A stretch of DNA of 64,000 bases from NCBI RefSeq assembly GCF_004798865.1, contig NW_025335268.1:85184934-85248933 (forward strand). Reading direction: 5' to 3'. The notes below the pieces were generated by a model, which saw nothing but the letters and a program-made list of their open reading frames with translations, did no database searches and was not told the DNA's origin. Position numbers and translations under genes: made by a program. Below are positions 47,715 to 58,099 of this stretch, piece by piece (positions within the stretch are counted from its first letter, which is position 1; the number at the start of each line of letters is the position of its first letter). This stretch comes from Varanus komodoensis (taxonomy: Eukaryota > Chordata > Lepidosauria > Squamata > Varanidae).

Positions 47715-48010
47715 CAATTAGGAGGGTAGCTACTCAGAGAAGGGTCTTTCAGTGGTGGTGCCCCGATTGTGGAACACGCTCCCCAGGGAGGTTCTCCTGG
47801 TGCAGTCTCTATTCTTTTTGGCGTCAGGTGCATTGTATTTTCCCAATATTATAACAGTTAATTGATTTTATCCTCGTTTTTATCATCTTTTATTGGGTGC
47901 AGTGTGCTGTTTGTTATATATAGTTGCTTTGGGGTTTGCTTTGTTTTTCATAAGCCATCCAGAGACTTTAGTATTGGGACAGCATATAAAAATTTTAAAT
48001 AAATAAAAAA
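47715..48010 (+). mobile_element. L2-clade LINE 3' end inserted in a SINE
   Basis: 'ttaggagggtagctactcagag', 'ggtcttt', 'gtggtggtgccccgattgtgg' and 'acacgctccccagggaggtt' match the RT block of the copies at 9.3 and 7.7 kb. Then comes the tail 'gccatccagagac ... atataaaaattttaaataaat'. About 296 bp, flanked by ATGGC on both sides (47710-47714 and 48011-48015). Confidence 0.88.
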
Positions 48011-48088
48011 ATGGCTGGGTGCAGACTAGAACCCAGATTACCAGACTCCCGGTCTGGCACTCTTAACCATGGCACCACACTGGCTTTC
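48011..48088 (-). mobile_element. SINE 5' half, separated by a LINE insertion
   Basis: Plus-strand 'gactagaacccagattacc', 'ctcttaaccatggcaccacactggct' is the reverse complement of the SINE head with A and B boxes. Joined to 47544-47714 it makes one SINE. Confidence 0.85.
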
Positions 48089-48099
48089 ATCTTGAGACT

Positions 48100-48635
48100 A
48101 AACTCATCAAAGAAATCTTCAATGGATTCAAAATGAGTTTCAGTTTTTATGAATCTGACTGATGGATTCTGCATCAGCCTGGCTTCCTCCAAATCATGCC
48201 AATTCTGTGGACTTGCGAACCATTTAACTTCCAGAACTATATGCAACTTTTATTTTAGAAAAATAGGAACGGTAATAAAACACCAAGGAAAAATACATCT
48301 TTCCCCTCACAAACTAAAGCATGAAAATGCACATTTGCAGGGACTGGCGATTTTTAGATGCGGAAATTTGCAGAAGTGCATATGAACATCAGTTTGGGAC
48401 ACGGACAAAGATTCAGTTCTGTCAATGAATGACAGTGGAACAAAAGGCATCTGACGGTTCATGAAATACTGATAAAGCAGATTTAATAACACCTTATATC
48501 CCTACTGGAAACCACGTTAGGGAGCATGCCTCAAGGCACACATTTAGCATTTGTTTTCAGGGTGAGCTTTGCTAAACCTGGCATTACCTCAGGACTAGCA
48601 TCAAGTGTAGATCAGACAACTACTGACAACTGGAT
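48100..48635. other. No gene recognised
   Basis: Unique sequence only. Confidence 0.45.
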
Positions 48636-48640
48636 TGATT

Positions 48641-48688
48641 CCTTCCTCCCTCCCTCCCTCCCTCCCTCCCTCCCTCCCTCCCTCCCTC
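48641..48688. repeat. (CCTC)n microsatellite
   Basis: About eleven CCTC/CTCC units ending in 'cctcacagggtt', which is the position of 'cctacctcacagggtt' in the SINE that follows. Confidence 0.95.
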
Positions 48689-48795
48689 ACAGGGTTCTTG
48701 TTGTGAGGATAAAATGGAGCTAGGTAAGCCACCTTGGGTTTCTCACAAGACAGAAAAAAAGGTAGGATATAAATGTAATAGTAATAATCATAGTT
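48689..48795 (+). mobile_element. SINE 3' half adjoining the microsatellite
   Basis: 'acagggttcttgttgtgaggataaaatggag' and 'gccaccttgggtttctcac', then 'ggtaggatataaatgtaatag', match the 3' half of the CORE/MIR-like SINE. The upstream half is replaced by the (CCTC)n array. Confidence 0.78.
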
Positions 48796-48799
48796 ATAC

Positions 48800-50210
48800 T
48801 GGCTGCTTCCTCACTGGCTCTCTACCCATCAAGCAAGCATGTGGTGGCAACAATGACAGAAAAGATGAGACGCAATGGCGACTGGTAACAACGAGGGTGA
48901 GAAGACTGACTGGCTGACTGAAGGCAGCTCTTGAGGGTGTTTAGTTCAAGCAGGCTCAGAAACCTACAGCTGGGACTGGCTTATCCCTCTGTAAATCCAT
49001 ACCCAAGTCTGGACCTGCTCAGACTGGAGAAATGCCACAGGATTGTCTGGACTTTCTGGAAAAGTGTCATTTGTTCATGTGAGCTGATCCTAAATGATTG
49101 CAGTCACTTTGAGTGCCAAATAACTCACCACTACAGTAGCTACAGCAATCTGAGCCAAGTCTATAATTCAGGTATTTCTGCAACACTGGTTGATCACACC
49201 CCAATGAAGTTTCAGTAACAAAGAGAACATTAGCCCTTCCCACCACTGTGCGGTCCATCAAAACTTTGTGACTTGTTATGATGGGTTGGAACGAGTGTCC
49301 CCTTTCTCCTTTTCCTGATAAGGAACTTCTGTAGTCATGCAGAGGATCCTAATAGATTTGTAAAATTATCTGGCAGAGGCTTGCTATTCCGCATCGAGTG
49401 CTTAGGAGTGCTTAATAGGAGTGCATAGGAGCTTTCATGCCAGAGGATGACGTGAAGGAATAAATTGGAATTTTGAACTGCAGATTATTTAAAAGATAAA
49501 AATAATTGTACAATCTGATCCATACATTCTTGCAGGGATTTGATGCTGATTTTGTTCTTTTGTTACAGGGCCAAACAATACATGGCACTCCACATGCTTT
49601 GGACAACAACTCTGAACAGCCCTGGCCAGCAGAGCCAATTATGAAGGATAATGGGAGTTGTGGGAGGCTATAAGTTGCCAACCCCTGATCTGTGAAGACA
49701 CCCATCTCTCCCCACCCTCCATCTCACCTCTCCTGAGTTGAAAGTCCCACTTGCCAGGCCAGGCAGGCTTCCCTCCCAGACCACTGGCACCCTCTCCTGC
49801 CTTGCAGTGGGTGGACACACAGACGCTTCTGCGATGCTGGATACTCTTGGGCATCCAAAGGCTTGCTCCTGGCTCTGGAGCATTGCTTTGTATGTTCCTT
49901 TTGTTTCTGCAAAAGAAAACATACATATTGCATATTGCCCCCTACACAATATGATGGAGTTACCTGGAGGCATAATCTTTCAGAGAGCTCTGGAGTATCT
50001 GCTCTGACCTATGGTGCAAATGGACAGTGGTCAGTGGAAGTTCATGAATGGCACTGGCTAAGCCAGAAGCATTGCCACCCTCATGCTTCTTCCCAGTTGG
50101 TTGGTACACCTAGGTGCCTTACTTTATAAGAGTACAATACTGTGGTTTTGTAGAGCTGGCAGGGAACAGTCCTTTATAAGAAGAGATGTTCTCTACTTGA
50201 AGGGCTGCTC
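48800..50210. other. No gene; hairpin repeat copy at 49585-49690
   Basis: 'ctttggacaacaactctgaac' and 'gataatgggagttgtggg' with flank 'gttgccaacccctgatc' form the palindromic repeat. The dense overlapping frames on both strands at 49640-50010 have no recognisable domain. Confidence 0.5.
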
Positions 50211-50222
50211 TGTTTAAAGAAC

Positions 50223-50270
50223 TGCCTGCCTGCCTGCCTCCCTGCCTGCCTCCCCTCACTCCCTCCCTCC
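50223..50270. repeat. (CTGC)n/(CTCC)n simple repeat
   Basis: Mixed CTGC and CTCC units, decayed. Next to an L2-type remnant. Confidence 0.85.
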
Positions 50271-50289
50271 TACCTAAGATATGTATACT

Positions 50290-50660
50290 ATAAAACCAAC
50301 AAATGCCCTTGGACAGGTTTACAATAATAACACCAAGCAATAACAAAATTACCAATAAATAAAGGATGCAAAAGTACAAGTACCGAAATAATGCAATATT
50401 AAGCATCGAAAAGATTGAAGATCCAATAGCAAAACTAAAAAGCAACAAGAGTAAAGGACAGAGAGAAACAAGATGCTATGTAAGACATTCTGCAGATTGG
50501 GAGCCACTACAGAGAAGACTATTTCTTTGGTGGTCACTTGTTGCACTGCTGTAGGTGACATTGTCCAGAGAAAAGCACCCAGAGGTAAAGAGCAAGAGTC
50601 ATAAGCAAGGCAATGAAGGGCCTTAAAATTGTTTCACTAGCCTCTGAACCAGGTGGCACC
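50290..50660 (-). mobile_element. L2-clade LINE 3' end, degraded
   Basis: The minus-strand frame reads TAVQQVTTKEIVFSVVAPNL then QNVLH (about 50555-50480), the L2 RT C-terminal block. Upstream 'aaggcccttcattgcc' (minus strand) corresponds to the 'YKALN' region. Then an AT-rich 3' untranslated region. Confidence 0.62.
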
Positions 50661-50664
50661 ACAG

Positions 50665-51850
50665 GTCACTATGCAGAGATGTGCTGTATTTCTATTTAAA
50701 TAATAGCAATTACGTTTGAATGTGCATGTGCAGATGGTACCCCTTTTCTCCTCTGGGTTTCCTTTTTCCTGGCAATGCAGTTAGCCACAGGCGCACCTTT
50801 CAGCACTAACTGGGTTTCTGGAGGGTTTGGGGCACCCTCTAATTAAGCACTGGGTCTCTACGAAGATTGTTCAGCCATGGGAAGAGGATCTTCCCCAGCC
50901 GATGGGCAGGGAGGGCAGTGAGATTAGGGCAGGGAATGGCATGCTCAGGCCAAACAGGTGGGGCACACCATGAATCCACCCTGAAGCTTGAACCTAAGCA
51001 ACTTCGGGTCTGGTCAGTGGTTGGGCAGAGCAAACCTGTTGAGTTCCATGATGGAAAAAAGTCTGGATATATGTACTGGAATACAAATAAATATCATTAG
51101 ATGTATTGTGTGTTTTTTCTACTAGAGTGTGCCCATAAGAGAAAGTGGGACAATATGGGATGGGGTTATAACAGATAGAGGAGTAGCAGTGCACCTCTCA
51201 CTTTGCTTACCTGTATGTGAAGTACAGAGCTAATTTTACCCCAGTTTTCAGTTCTTAGAAGTAAGGAATCTCCCATTCTTGGCTCTGACTGACACCCGCA
51301 GTGAATAACTTCTCTGATTTCCAGAATCTGAGGCATATTAATTGCCATCCTCAGAAGGCACAGACTTCAAGAGACTCCTCAATATGGGTTGGATGCAATA
51401 TATAATGCAAGGATAATGAATTTGTCCAACCTGTGGGGAAATTCTCAGCTGAATGCTCAGTGGTTGAGTGGTTTCCCTCTTCCAACCCCAAGAGGTTTTT
51501 CTTTGAGAAACGGTTTGCGTCTGCGTGGTTTCGGACATTAATATGCATGCTGAGTGACATGGGCACCCCACATGAGCATAGAAGAACATGCCCATTTCCA
51601 CTGAGGAAATGCTCAAGTCCTTGTTTTGCAGAAAGCATCCCAAAATCACAATATGGTAATTCTTTCCATCCCATTCTCCACAAACCAGAATTTTCCACTC
51701 ATTCGGCCTTCATTCTTATCCATACCTAGTGGATTGTACAAAGAAATGGGTTCTTCTTAGATTGTTCTGCCATCATAAGCTCCATGGCATATGCACAATA
51801 AACGTGTCCTGGGATGCAAAAGGAGGATGAAGAGGAGGGGACAATCGTCT
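50665..51850. other. No gene recognised
   Basis: Overlapping 100-codon frames on opposite strands at 51338-51729, with no recognisable domain. Otherwise unique. Confidence 0.45.
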
Positions 51851-51861
51851 CAAGGCTGTCT

Positions 51862-52259
51862 GTGTCACCATGCTGGACCATTCCTGAGAGCCTCTTGAGT
51901 AGACAGCCTGTGGCAGGAGTTGTAGGGAAGGAAGATGTCCCATATGCAAATCAACTCTTCCCCTTGGAGCTGGACCGTGTGACAAGGTGCCAAGCAAGGC
52001 AAGAGATCCAATTAGATAAGCAGCAAGCGGAGAGGAGACGTGCTTACTTACAGAGGGGCCCTACCAAAAGGGTGGGGCACAAACTTGCACATAAGGAGAG
52101 TTTTGGGATTGGGGGTTCAACTAGATTGGGTTCAACAAGCTGCTTTGTGCATGCTCAGAGGCTCATTTTGATGATCTGCATTTGGAAGCAATAAAGAGTG
52201 TTTTGCAAGAGATAGCCTGAGGCTGGTGTTTGTTTGAAGGAAGAAACGCAGCTCATGAC
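51862..52259 (+). mobile_element. Possible solo-LTR fossil
   Basis: Begins TGTCA and ends TGACA, with a polyadenylation signal 'gcaataaagagtg' (about 52187-52199) about 60 bp before the end, as in many LTRs. No internal region, no matching target duplication and no family match from memory. Could be a chance arrangement. Confidence 0.28.
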
Positions 52260-52414
52260 AACACCTCACTATAGCCTTGCACATGTTCTAAGAATATGTA
52301 TGGAAAGATTATAAAACCAGTGGCAGGCCCTGTCCCTAGGAATGCCCCCAATTCTGTCACTGGTAGGTCAAGTCTGAATGGTGGCCTATGAGTGCAGGCA
52401 TTTGCCATCTCACT

Positions 52415-52460
52415 ATATTTTATTTATTTATTTAAAACTTTTATATGCCGTCCCTTATGC
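52415..52460 (-). repeat. L2-type LINE tail fragment, reversed
   Basis: 'tttatttatttatttaaaacttttatatgccgtccctta' is the reversed last bases of the L2 family seen at 9.3 and 39.1 kb. Confidence 0.75.
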
Positions 52461-52469
52461 ATGGCATCT

Positions 52470-55430
52470 ATATAAGCAAGACCCACATTCAGAGAGAGGA
52501 AAATGTGAGCAATTCATAATAAAATCCACAAATCCCCTGACTTCCCTCTGACACTTTTTTTACAAAACAATGCCCCTATAGCTTTCTACAAATAATAGCT
52601 AAAAGGACTGTCATGAAAGGTAAGGGAACTAGGACAATCTCACCTTTCTCTAATTCAAGCACTGTGCATATTCCGTTTTCCAAGGTATACGTCCCACAGT
52701 TGGTGTTTGGCCTGACAGACCACCAAGCAGACAGACCCTGAGGAGATCAGAACACTGAGGAGAACAGTTCTGGTTATCCAGCTGGGATTCTCCACGTGAA
52801 CAGGCCTAGCTCTTTAATAGCTGCACTAGACTATAGAGTAGGAAGTCTCAGCACTGGTATGGCTCAGCATCATGCAACGTTACAGCAGAAGTTTCCTGCC
52901 CGTGTGGTACAAGGCCTATTACTTGTTAAAGGCCTCTAAAACTGGGACCAGGCTTCTCTTGAAACCAGCAAGCTCCCACATCATTCCAGCCACATTCTGT
53001 CCCTTTTGGATCCTGTAAGTCAAGGTTGACCAGAACATAGACTGACCATGTGCCTTCTTTTACAGAGGGGCTCCTATTTTGAAAGGCTGCCAAAGGACTG
53101 GCCTCTCCAGTCCAGTCCAAGTCCAGATTAGAAGAAAACCTGTGTCTTGAAGCTGGACAATCTCAGCACCCAGACAGAAGTCTGAACAAGGCACACAGGT
53201 CACTTGGTCACTGTCAACCACACTGTGATGAGATGTACCATGTTCCTGTTTAAAATACAACTGAGATTTAATTTATCACATGCAAATTTTATGCTGATCA
53301 GCAGCATCTTTCGACCTTTCTTTTGACACTTTGGCATTTCATAAGTGATCTCCTTAGCAAAAAGCTAGATAACCAGATGTCTTGGGCTTCAGCTCCCAAA
53401 AGCCCAGGCCACCATGGCCAATCGTCAGAAATGCTGGAGCTGAGGTTCAAAACACATGGGGATGTCTATTTCTGCCTACTTTGCACTACATCACTAAATT
53501 TGTGAACAGAGAGTAGTTAGAGAACCACTGGTAAGATCTGGAAGGTTTGCAGTAAATACTTTTGTTAAATATCACCTACTACAAAATGATTTTCTCCAAC
53601 TATATTAGATTCCTGAAATGAAGAAAGCTTTCCAAAAGACTGTAACTCAGGTCCATTCTGGCTCTGAAAACAAAATCCTTAGCTGAAAACATGCTCAAGA
53701 AGTACTCAATTCTTTCATTCTAAGTGGACCTCTGGGTTCTAGTAAAACAAAAAACAAACAAACTAGATCTAATAAGCTTGAGCTATGCTCATTCCTGCTC
53801 TAAGCCACTGCTATTTTAGGAGTAGGAAAATGTACAGGTATCTCTAAACTTCACTTTACATTCTGGGTGGAACTATTACAAGAGGCACAGAGCTTTTCTC
53901 CATTTGATGTAACGTTAAAAAACCCATAATACACTGAAAAGACAGGCACAGTCAATTTCTTCTAAGTCCAGAATAATTTAGAATCTTGATGAAAATTTCA
54001 CGTCTATGACCCTCAGGGAACAGGGGAAAGGAAGCTCTCCTAAGAGAGAAGTAGCAGCTTGGAACACCAAGAAACATGCCTTAATTTTATCATACTTTTT
54101 ATGATCTTTTGAGAATATTGACACTACACAATAGGCAGTGGTCACCTGACAGCAGAAACCCCAGTTTCTCAGATATCAGTTATCAAGATCAGTGGATGCT
54201 AATAAACCTCTAATGGGATCATTTCTAACTATTTCAAATAGGCTGCTTAGTGAAACTGGGCAGGAAAATAAGCATTGCTAGTCAAAGAACTATGTTCCAG
54301 TTATTGGTTATACACAAGCCAGTAATGCTAAACACATGACTCAATAGATCATGATGGACATACATACGAAGTGCAAAAGAACACCAAATTAGTGACTTTT
54401 GTCACCAGGTGACAACAAACAAAGATTATCTGCTAGATCAAAAACATTCTCAAATCTACCTGTGACCTTTATGGGGGCAGGGCCATTTCCAACCCCTATG
54501 TTGGAAACTTCCTATGTTTTCCATATGGGTAAATCTGGACCAAGCCCAATATAATCTGCAATGAATAAAAGGTTGAAGCACTCTACAAAACGTCTAAAGA
54601 AATCCCTTTTAAATCCCAATGCAATAGCCACTGATGATTCAAAACAGCCATGCCCACCTCCCTGCCTTTGAGGGGAGGAGCTCAGGCGCTTACAGAGTGC
54701 AAGGCAGGACACCTGCACAATCTTGCAATGCCAAAGCAACTAGTTCAGTGCTACTAAAAAGCAAAAATAAGCCTATTTCTTTTAAAATGAAACTAAGAGT
54801 CCTGTTGTCATGATGGGTCAGACGCGACTTTGTGACTAGCATAGCATAGGGTTATTCACCAGCACAAAAATGTAAACCTAGATAAACGAATAGTATAGAG
54901 CTCCATAAATTACTACTGTTCCATAAGCCCCACCCATCACCCAAGCTGAGGAGTGAGCTCAGCACCCTGGCTGTCCTTCTCCTCGTCCACCTGCAGAACC
55001 CGTCCTCACCCTGACAAGCTGGGCATGTGTGAAGATGTTTCCATAGATCCAACCATTTCAACTATAGTAAAAATAATAAGGTAACAGACAGACTGCAATA
55101 CATCATAGTTGGGGATAGCTGAGGACTTTGTTTTTGAGGCACTTACCTAAAATTTGCTAGAGCTAAAAAGATTTAAATGTGAGAAAAAGTGAAACTGGCA
55201 GATTCATCCCTCAGGGCTCAGGCGCTTGAGGGCTTGGCTCTTTCAAGACCTGGTTTCAGTCCTGCTGTTGTGCTAAGTTAGGGTTGCCACCTCTTTTTTC
55301 AGACAGGAGCCTCATGTTTTAAGAGCTACATGACAGGCACAGATGCTGCTTGGTCCTCTCCACTGGGGAAGTAACCATATGCACTGAATTTGACTGCTAC
55401 AGATAGGGGAGAATTTTGGTTTTAGTTTCT
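52470..55430. other. No gene; hairpin repeat copy at 53375-53455
   Basis: 'gggcttcagctcccaaaag' and 'ctggagctgaggttc' are the arms of the palindromic family. 'gatgggtcagacgcgactttgtgac' (54811-54835) looks like a short BovB or SINE end. Otherwise unique. Confidence 0.45.
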
Positions 55431-55437
55431 TTTCGAT

Positions 55438-55454
55438 AAGAATGTACCAGTGAC
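55438..55454. repeat. Target-site duplication, left copy
   Basis: 17 bp, 'aagaatgtaccagtgac', identical to 56555-56571. Confidence 0.92.
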
Positions 55455-56554
55455 GAAGATCATTAATGTCGGTGTGGGAAAAGTTAAAGCTAAAATTTTA
55501 TCATAAACTACCGAAATGGCTTTCACCTGTGGAAGCTTTTGTGTATCCAAATGCATTGAACTTTGAAGGGATCATAAGATATGATGATTATTTGGATAAG
55601 GATGGAGGCCTGAAATTAGATCAAGAAACACAAGAACAGGGATCTAATATCTCTTGGTGGCATAAGGTGCAGATGCAATCGAGATATGCTAAAGACTGTA
55701 AAGCAGGGGGGGTTTATAAGGACTTAACAGCGTTTGATCAAGTGAGAAATCAGATGAGAAAATGATTAAAAGATTATATGATTTCTTACTTGACAGGAAA
55801 ATGGAAGATGAACAGGTTAAGGAACCTATGATAACATGGGCACAAAATTTTGGATATAATACTGAATTAGAAAAGTGGCAAAAGCTATGGGAGAGAAATA
55901 TTAAGGTAACATTAGCAATTTCATATAAAGAAAACGTATATGTTTTATAGATGGTATCTGTCGCCAAACCAATTAGCTAAGATGTTTCCAAATATGTCAA
56001 ATGGATGTTGGAAATGTAAACATAAATTGGGTACTTTTTACCATATGTGGTGGACTTGTGACAATGTGAAAAAGTATTGGATTAAAATACATAAATGGCT
56101 TGAGGAAATGTTACAAAAACCCTTAGCTTTTAAACCTGAAGTTTTTTTTATTAGGCATTATACCGGAAGATATTAGTAAACAAGAAATGTATTTGGTGTT
56201 ACATGTAATCACCGCGGCAAGGATTGCATTTGCTCAACGCTGGAAAAGTGAGGAATTACCCACCAATGAACTGATTCTAAAAAAGATTCTGGACTGTGCA
56301 GAAATGGATAGATTGACTTTATCACTGAAGGAGAAAGAAGATATTGACTTCTATCAAACTTGGGACCTTTTTTATGACTGGCTGGAGAAACGGAACTTGG
56401 CTTAGATGTAAAGATGTTTTTAAGTTATTATAAATGGATTTGAACATGACTATAGAATGTTAAAAAATATGAGTAGGGGGCTGACCCAGTACATCCGATG
56501 TATTTGATGATTGATGTCTTTAGTGTTAGTTTAAAAATCTTAATAATTTTTTTA
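55455..56554 (+). mobile_element. L1 LINE, 5'-truncated, with intact target duplication
   Basis: Carries the C-terminal third of L1 ORF2. Starts with KLPKWLSPVEAF and YPNALNFEGI, then YRWYLSPNQLAKMFPN. The zinc-knuckle-like CWKCKHKLGTFYHMWWTC (56006-56059) has C-x2-C-x8-H-x4-C spacing. TAARIAFAQRWK and WLEKRNLA follow, with a stop at 56405. It is a broken copy: the frame shifts three times (about 55763, 55940 and, at a T run, 56140). A 3' untranslated region of about 150 bp has no long poly(A) tail. Flanked by perfect 17-bp repeats, so its limits are exact. Confidence 0.93.
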
Positions 56555-56571
56555 AAGAATGTACCAGTGAC
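56555..56571. repeat. Target-site duplication, right copy
   Basis: 'aagaatgtaccagtgac', identical to 55438-55454. Confidence 0.92.
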
Positions 56572-56816
56572 TATATGACTGCATCCATAAAAGACTGCAT
56601 AATTGAGATGTACACCACCTGAGATTTTAAACATTCAAAAGCGGGAGAAAGCAAAACTGGCAGATTCAGCCATCCCTTGCTTCACACGGTCTCTGAGAAC
56701 TGAAAGTTTCGGCCAAAAGAGAAAAGGAAAGGAATCTGAGATATTCCATAATCTTATCAAAGGAAGTCATTTGAGCCACCTTGGGTAGAGCATTTCAAGA
56801 CCAGGACACCATCCAG

Positions 56817-57055
56817 AGAGAGCAACTGTGGTGTAGTGGTTAAGAGCATGGGACTGGGATGCAGATGACCTGGGGTCTAGTCCCCGCTCGGCCATGGAGC
56901 CACCTGGGTGACTTTGGGCCAGTCACAGACTCTCAGCCCAACCTACCTCACAGGGTTGTTGTTGTGGGGATAAGATGGAGGAGGAGATGAGGCCTTGAGC
57001 CTTTGCAGGAAAAAGGCAGGATATAAATCGAAAAATAAATAAATAAATAAATAAA
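56817..57055 (+). mobile_element. tRNA-derived CORE/MIR-like SINE, near full length
   Basis: 'ctgtggtgtagtggttaagag' (A box), 'ggggtctagtccccgctcgg' (B box), 'gtgactttgggccagtcacagac', 'cctacctcacagggttgttg', and tail 'ggcaggatataaat' followed by (AAAT)n. 'atccag' precedes the head (56811-56816) and follows the tail (57056-57061), a weak 6-bp candidate target duplication. Confidence 0.92.
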
Positions 57056-57059
57056 ATCC

Positions 57060-57925
57060 AGCAATGCCAGTTTTTATACTACCTTCTACATTCTGGAAAG
57101 GTACATACAGCCTGTCATCAGCCATAGTTGCCCTGTGAAACAGGTACTGAAGCAGCTCAGGGGTATTGGCTCATTATTTAAGCAGGCAAAGGGTTGTACA
57201 CAAGTCCCATCAAAATATATAACTCATGTGTATATGTCATCCGTCCCAAATACCCACTGAATGCACAGAAACATATTGGGGGGTCACAGGTATACTCTTC
57301 CTTCTGCAGGTATGAAGGGCTCTCCCATGTAAACAGGGTTCATATGATAATAGCCCTTATGTAAGCAGAAGTGTCTAAGCTTGGTGCCAGACATTCACTT
57401 TTTTAAAACAAAATTGCCCTGCAATTGCAAGTGTGCCTTGCCCTATTTTTATTGCTACCAAATCAGTCTCTAGGATCCTGTGCTGACAACTGATGTTCAT
57501 CAAGCTGCAGTTAGCAATCGGAATGAAAAAACTGAATTGCCTAATTAGGAAAAACACATGCATGCACATTATCAGTTTGCTAGGGTATAATGACAACAGA
57601 GAGCCTGTTGTTGTGAAAGCTCAAATGACTGTATAATTAATACAGCCTAAAGAAAAAGAGCTGAGCCTTACAAAGGCAAGTGGGGGTTTTTTCCAAAAGA
57701 AATGGAAGAAACAGTATGCTGTATAGGAGAGATCCTGCTTATAGAATTTTTTTACCATGTAACACCCACAGCAGCTGTTAATGCAAAACAACTGCAGACA
57801 CCCATACTTCCATGGCTAAGATTTGTTTATGCATATGTTGGTCTATGTATCTTAATTATTTTAAATTGCTTCAATTCTTACTGGAATTGTCACTGATACT
57901 TTTAATAAGATATTTCTGGTACTAC
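57060..57925. other. No gene recognised
   Basis: Unique sequence. Short frames only. Confidence 0.45.
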
Positions 57926-57929
57926 ATTT

Positions 57930-58095
57930 CTCTGTGGTGAATTGCTGGTCTGGAGTGAAGTATGTTTGTTGGGTTACTTTAACACAATTGTAGTTTAGAT
58001 TGGTTTTGGATTTTTGGTTTGTAAATGTGAACTACCTTGAGAGGCAGTTTTGCCCTGCATGGGAGTAAAGAAATGCTTAAATGAATATAATATGA
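57930..58095 (+). repeat. LINE 3' tail, L2-type
   Basis: 'gtgaactaccttgagaggcag' then 'gggagtaaagaaatgcttaaatgaat' matches an element end. No RT block. Confidence 0.5.
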
Positions 58096-58099
58096 ATTA

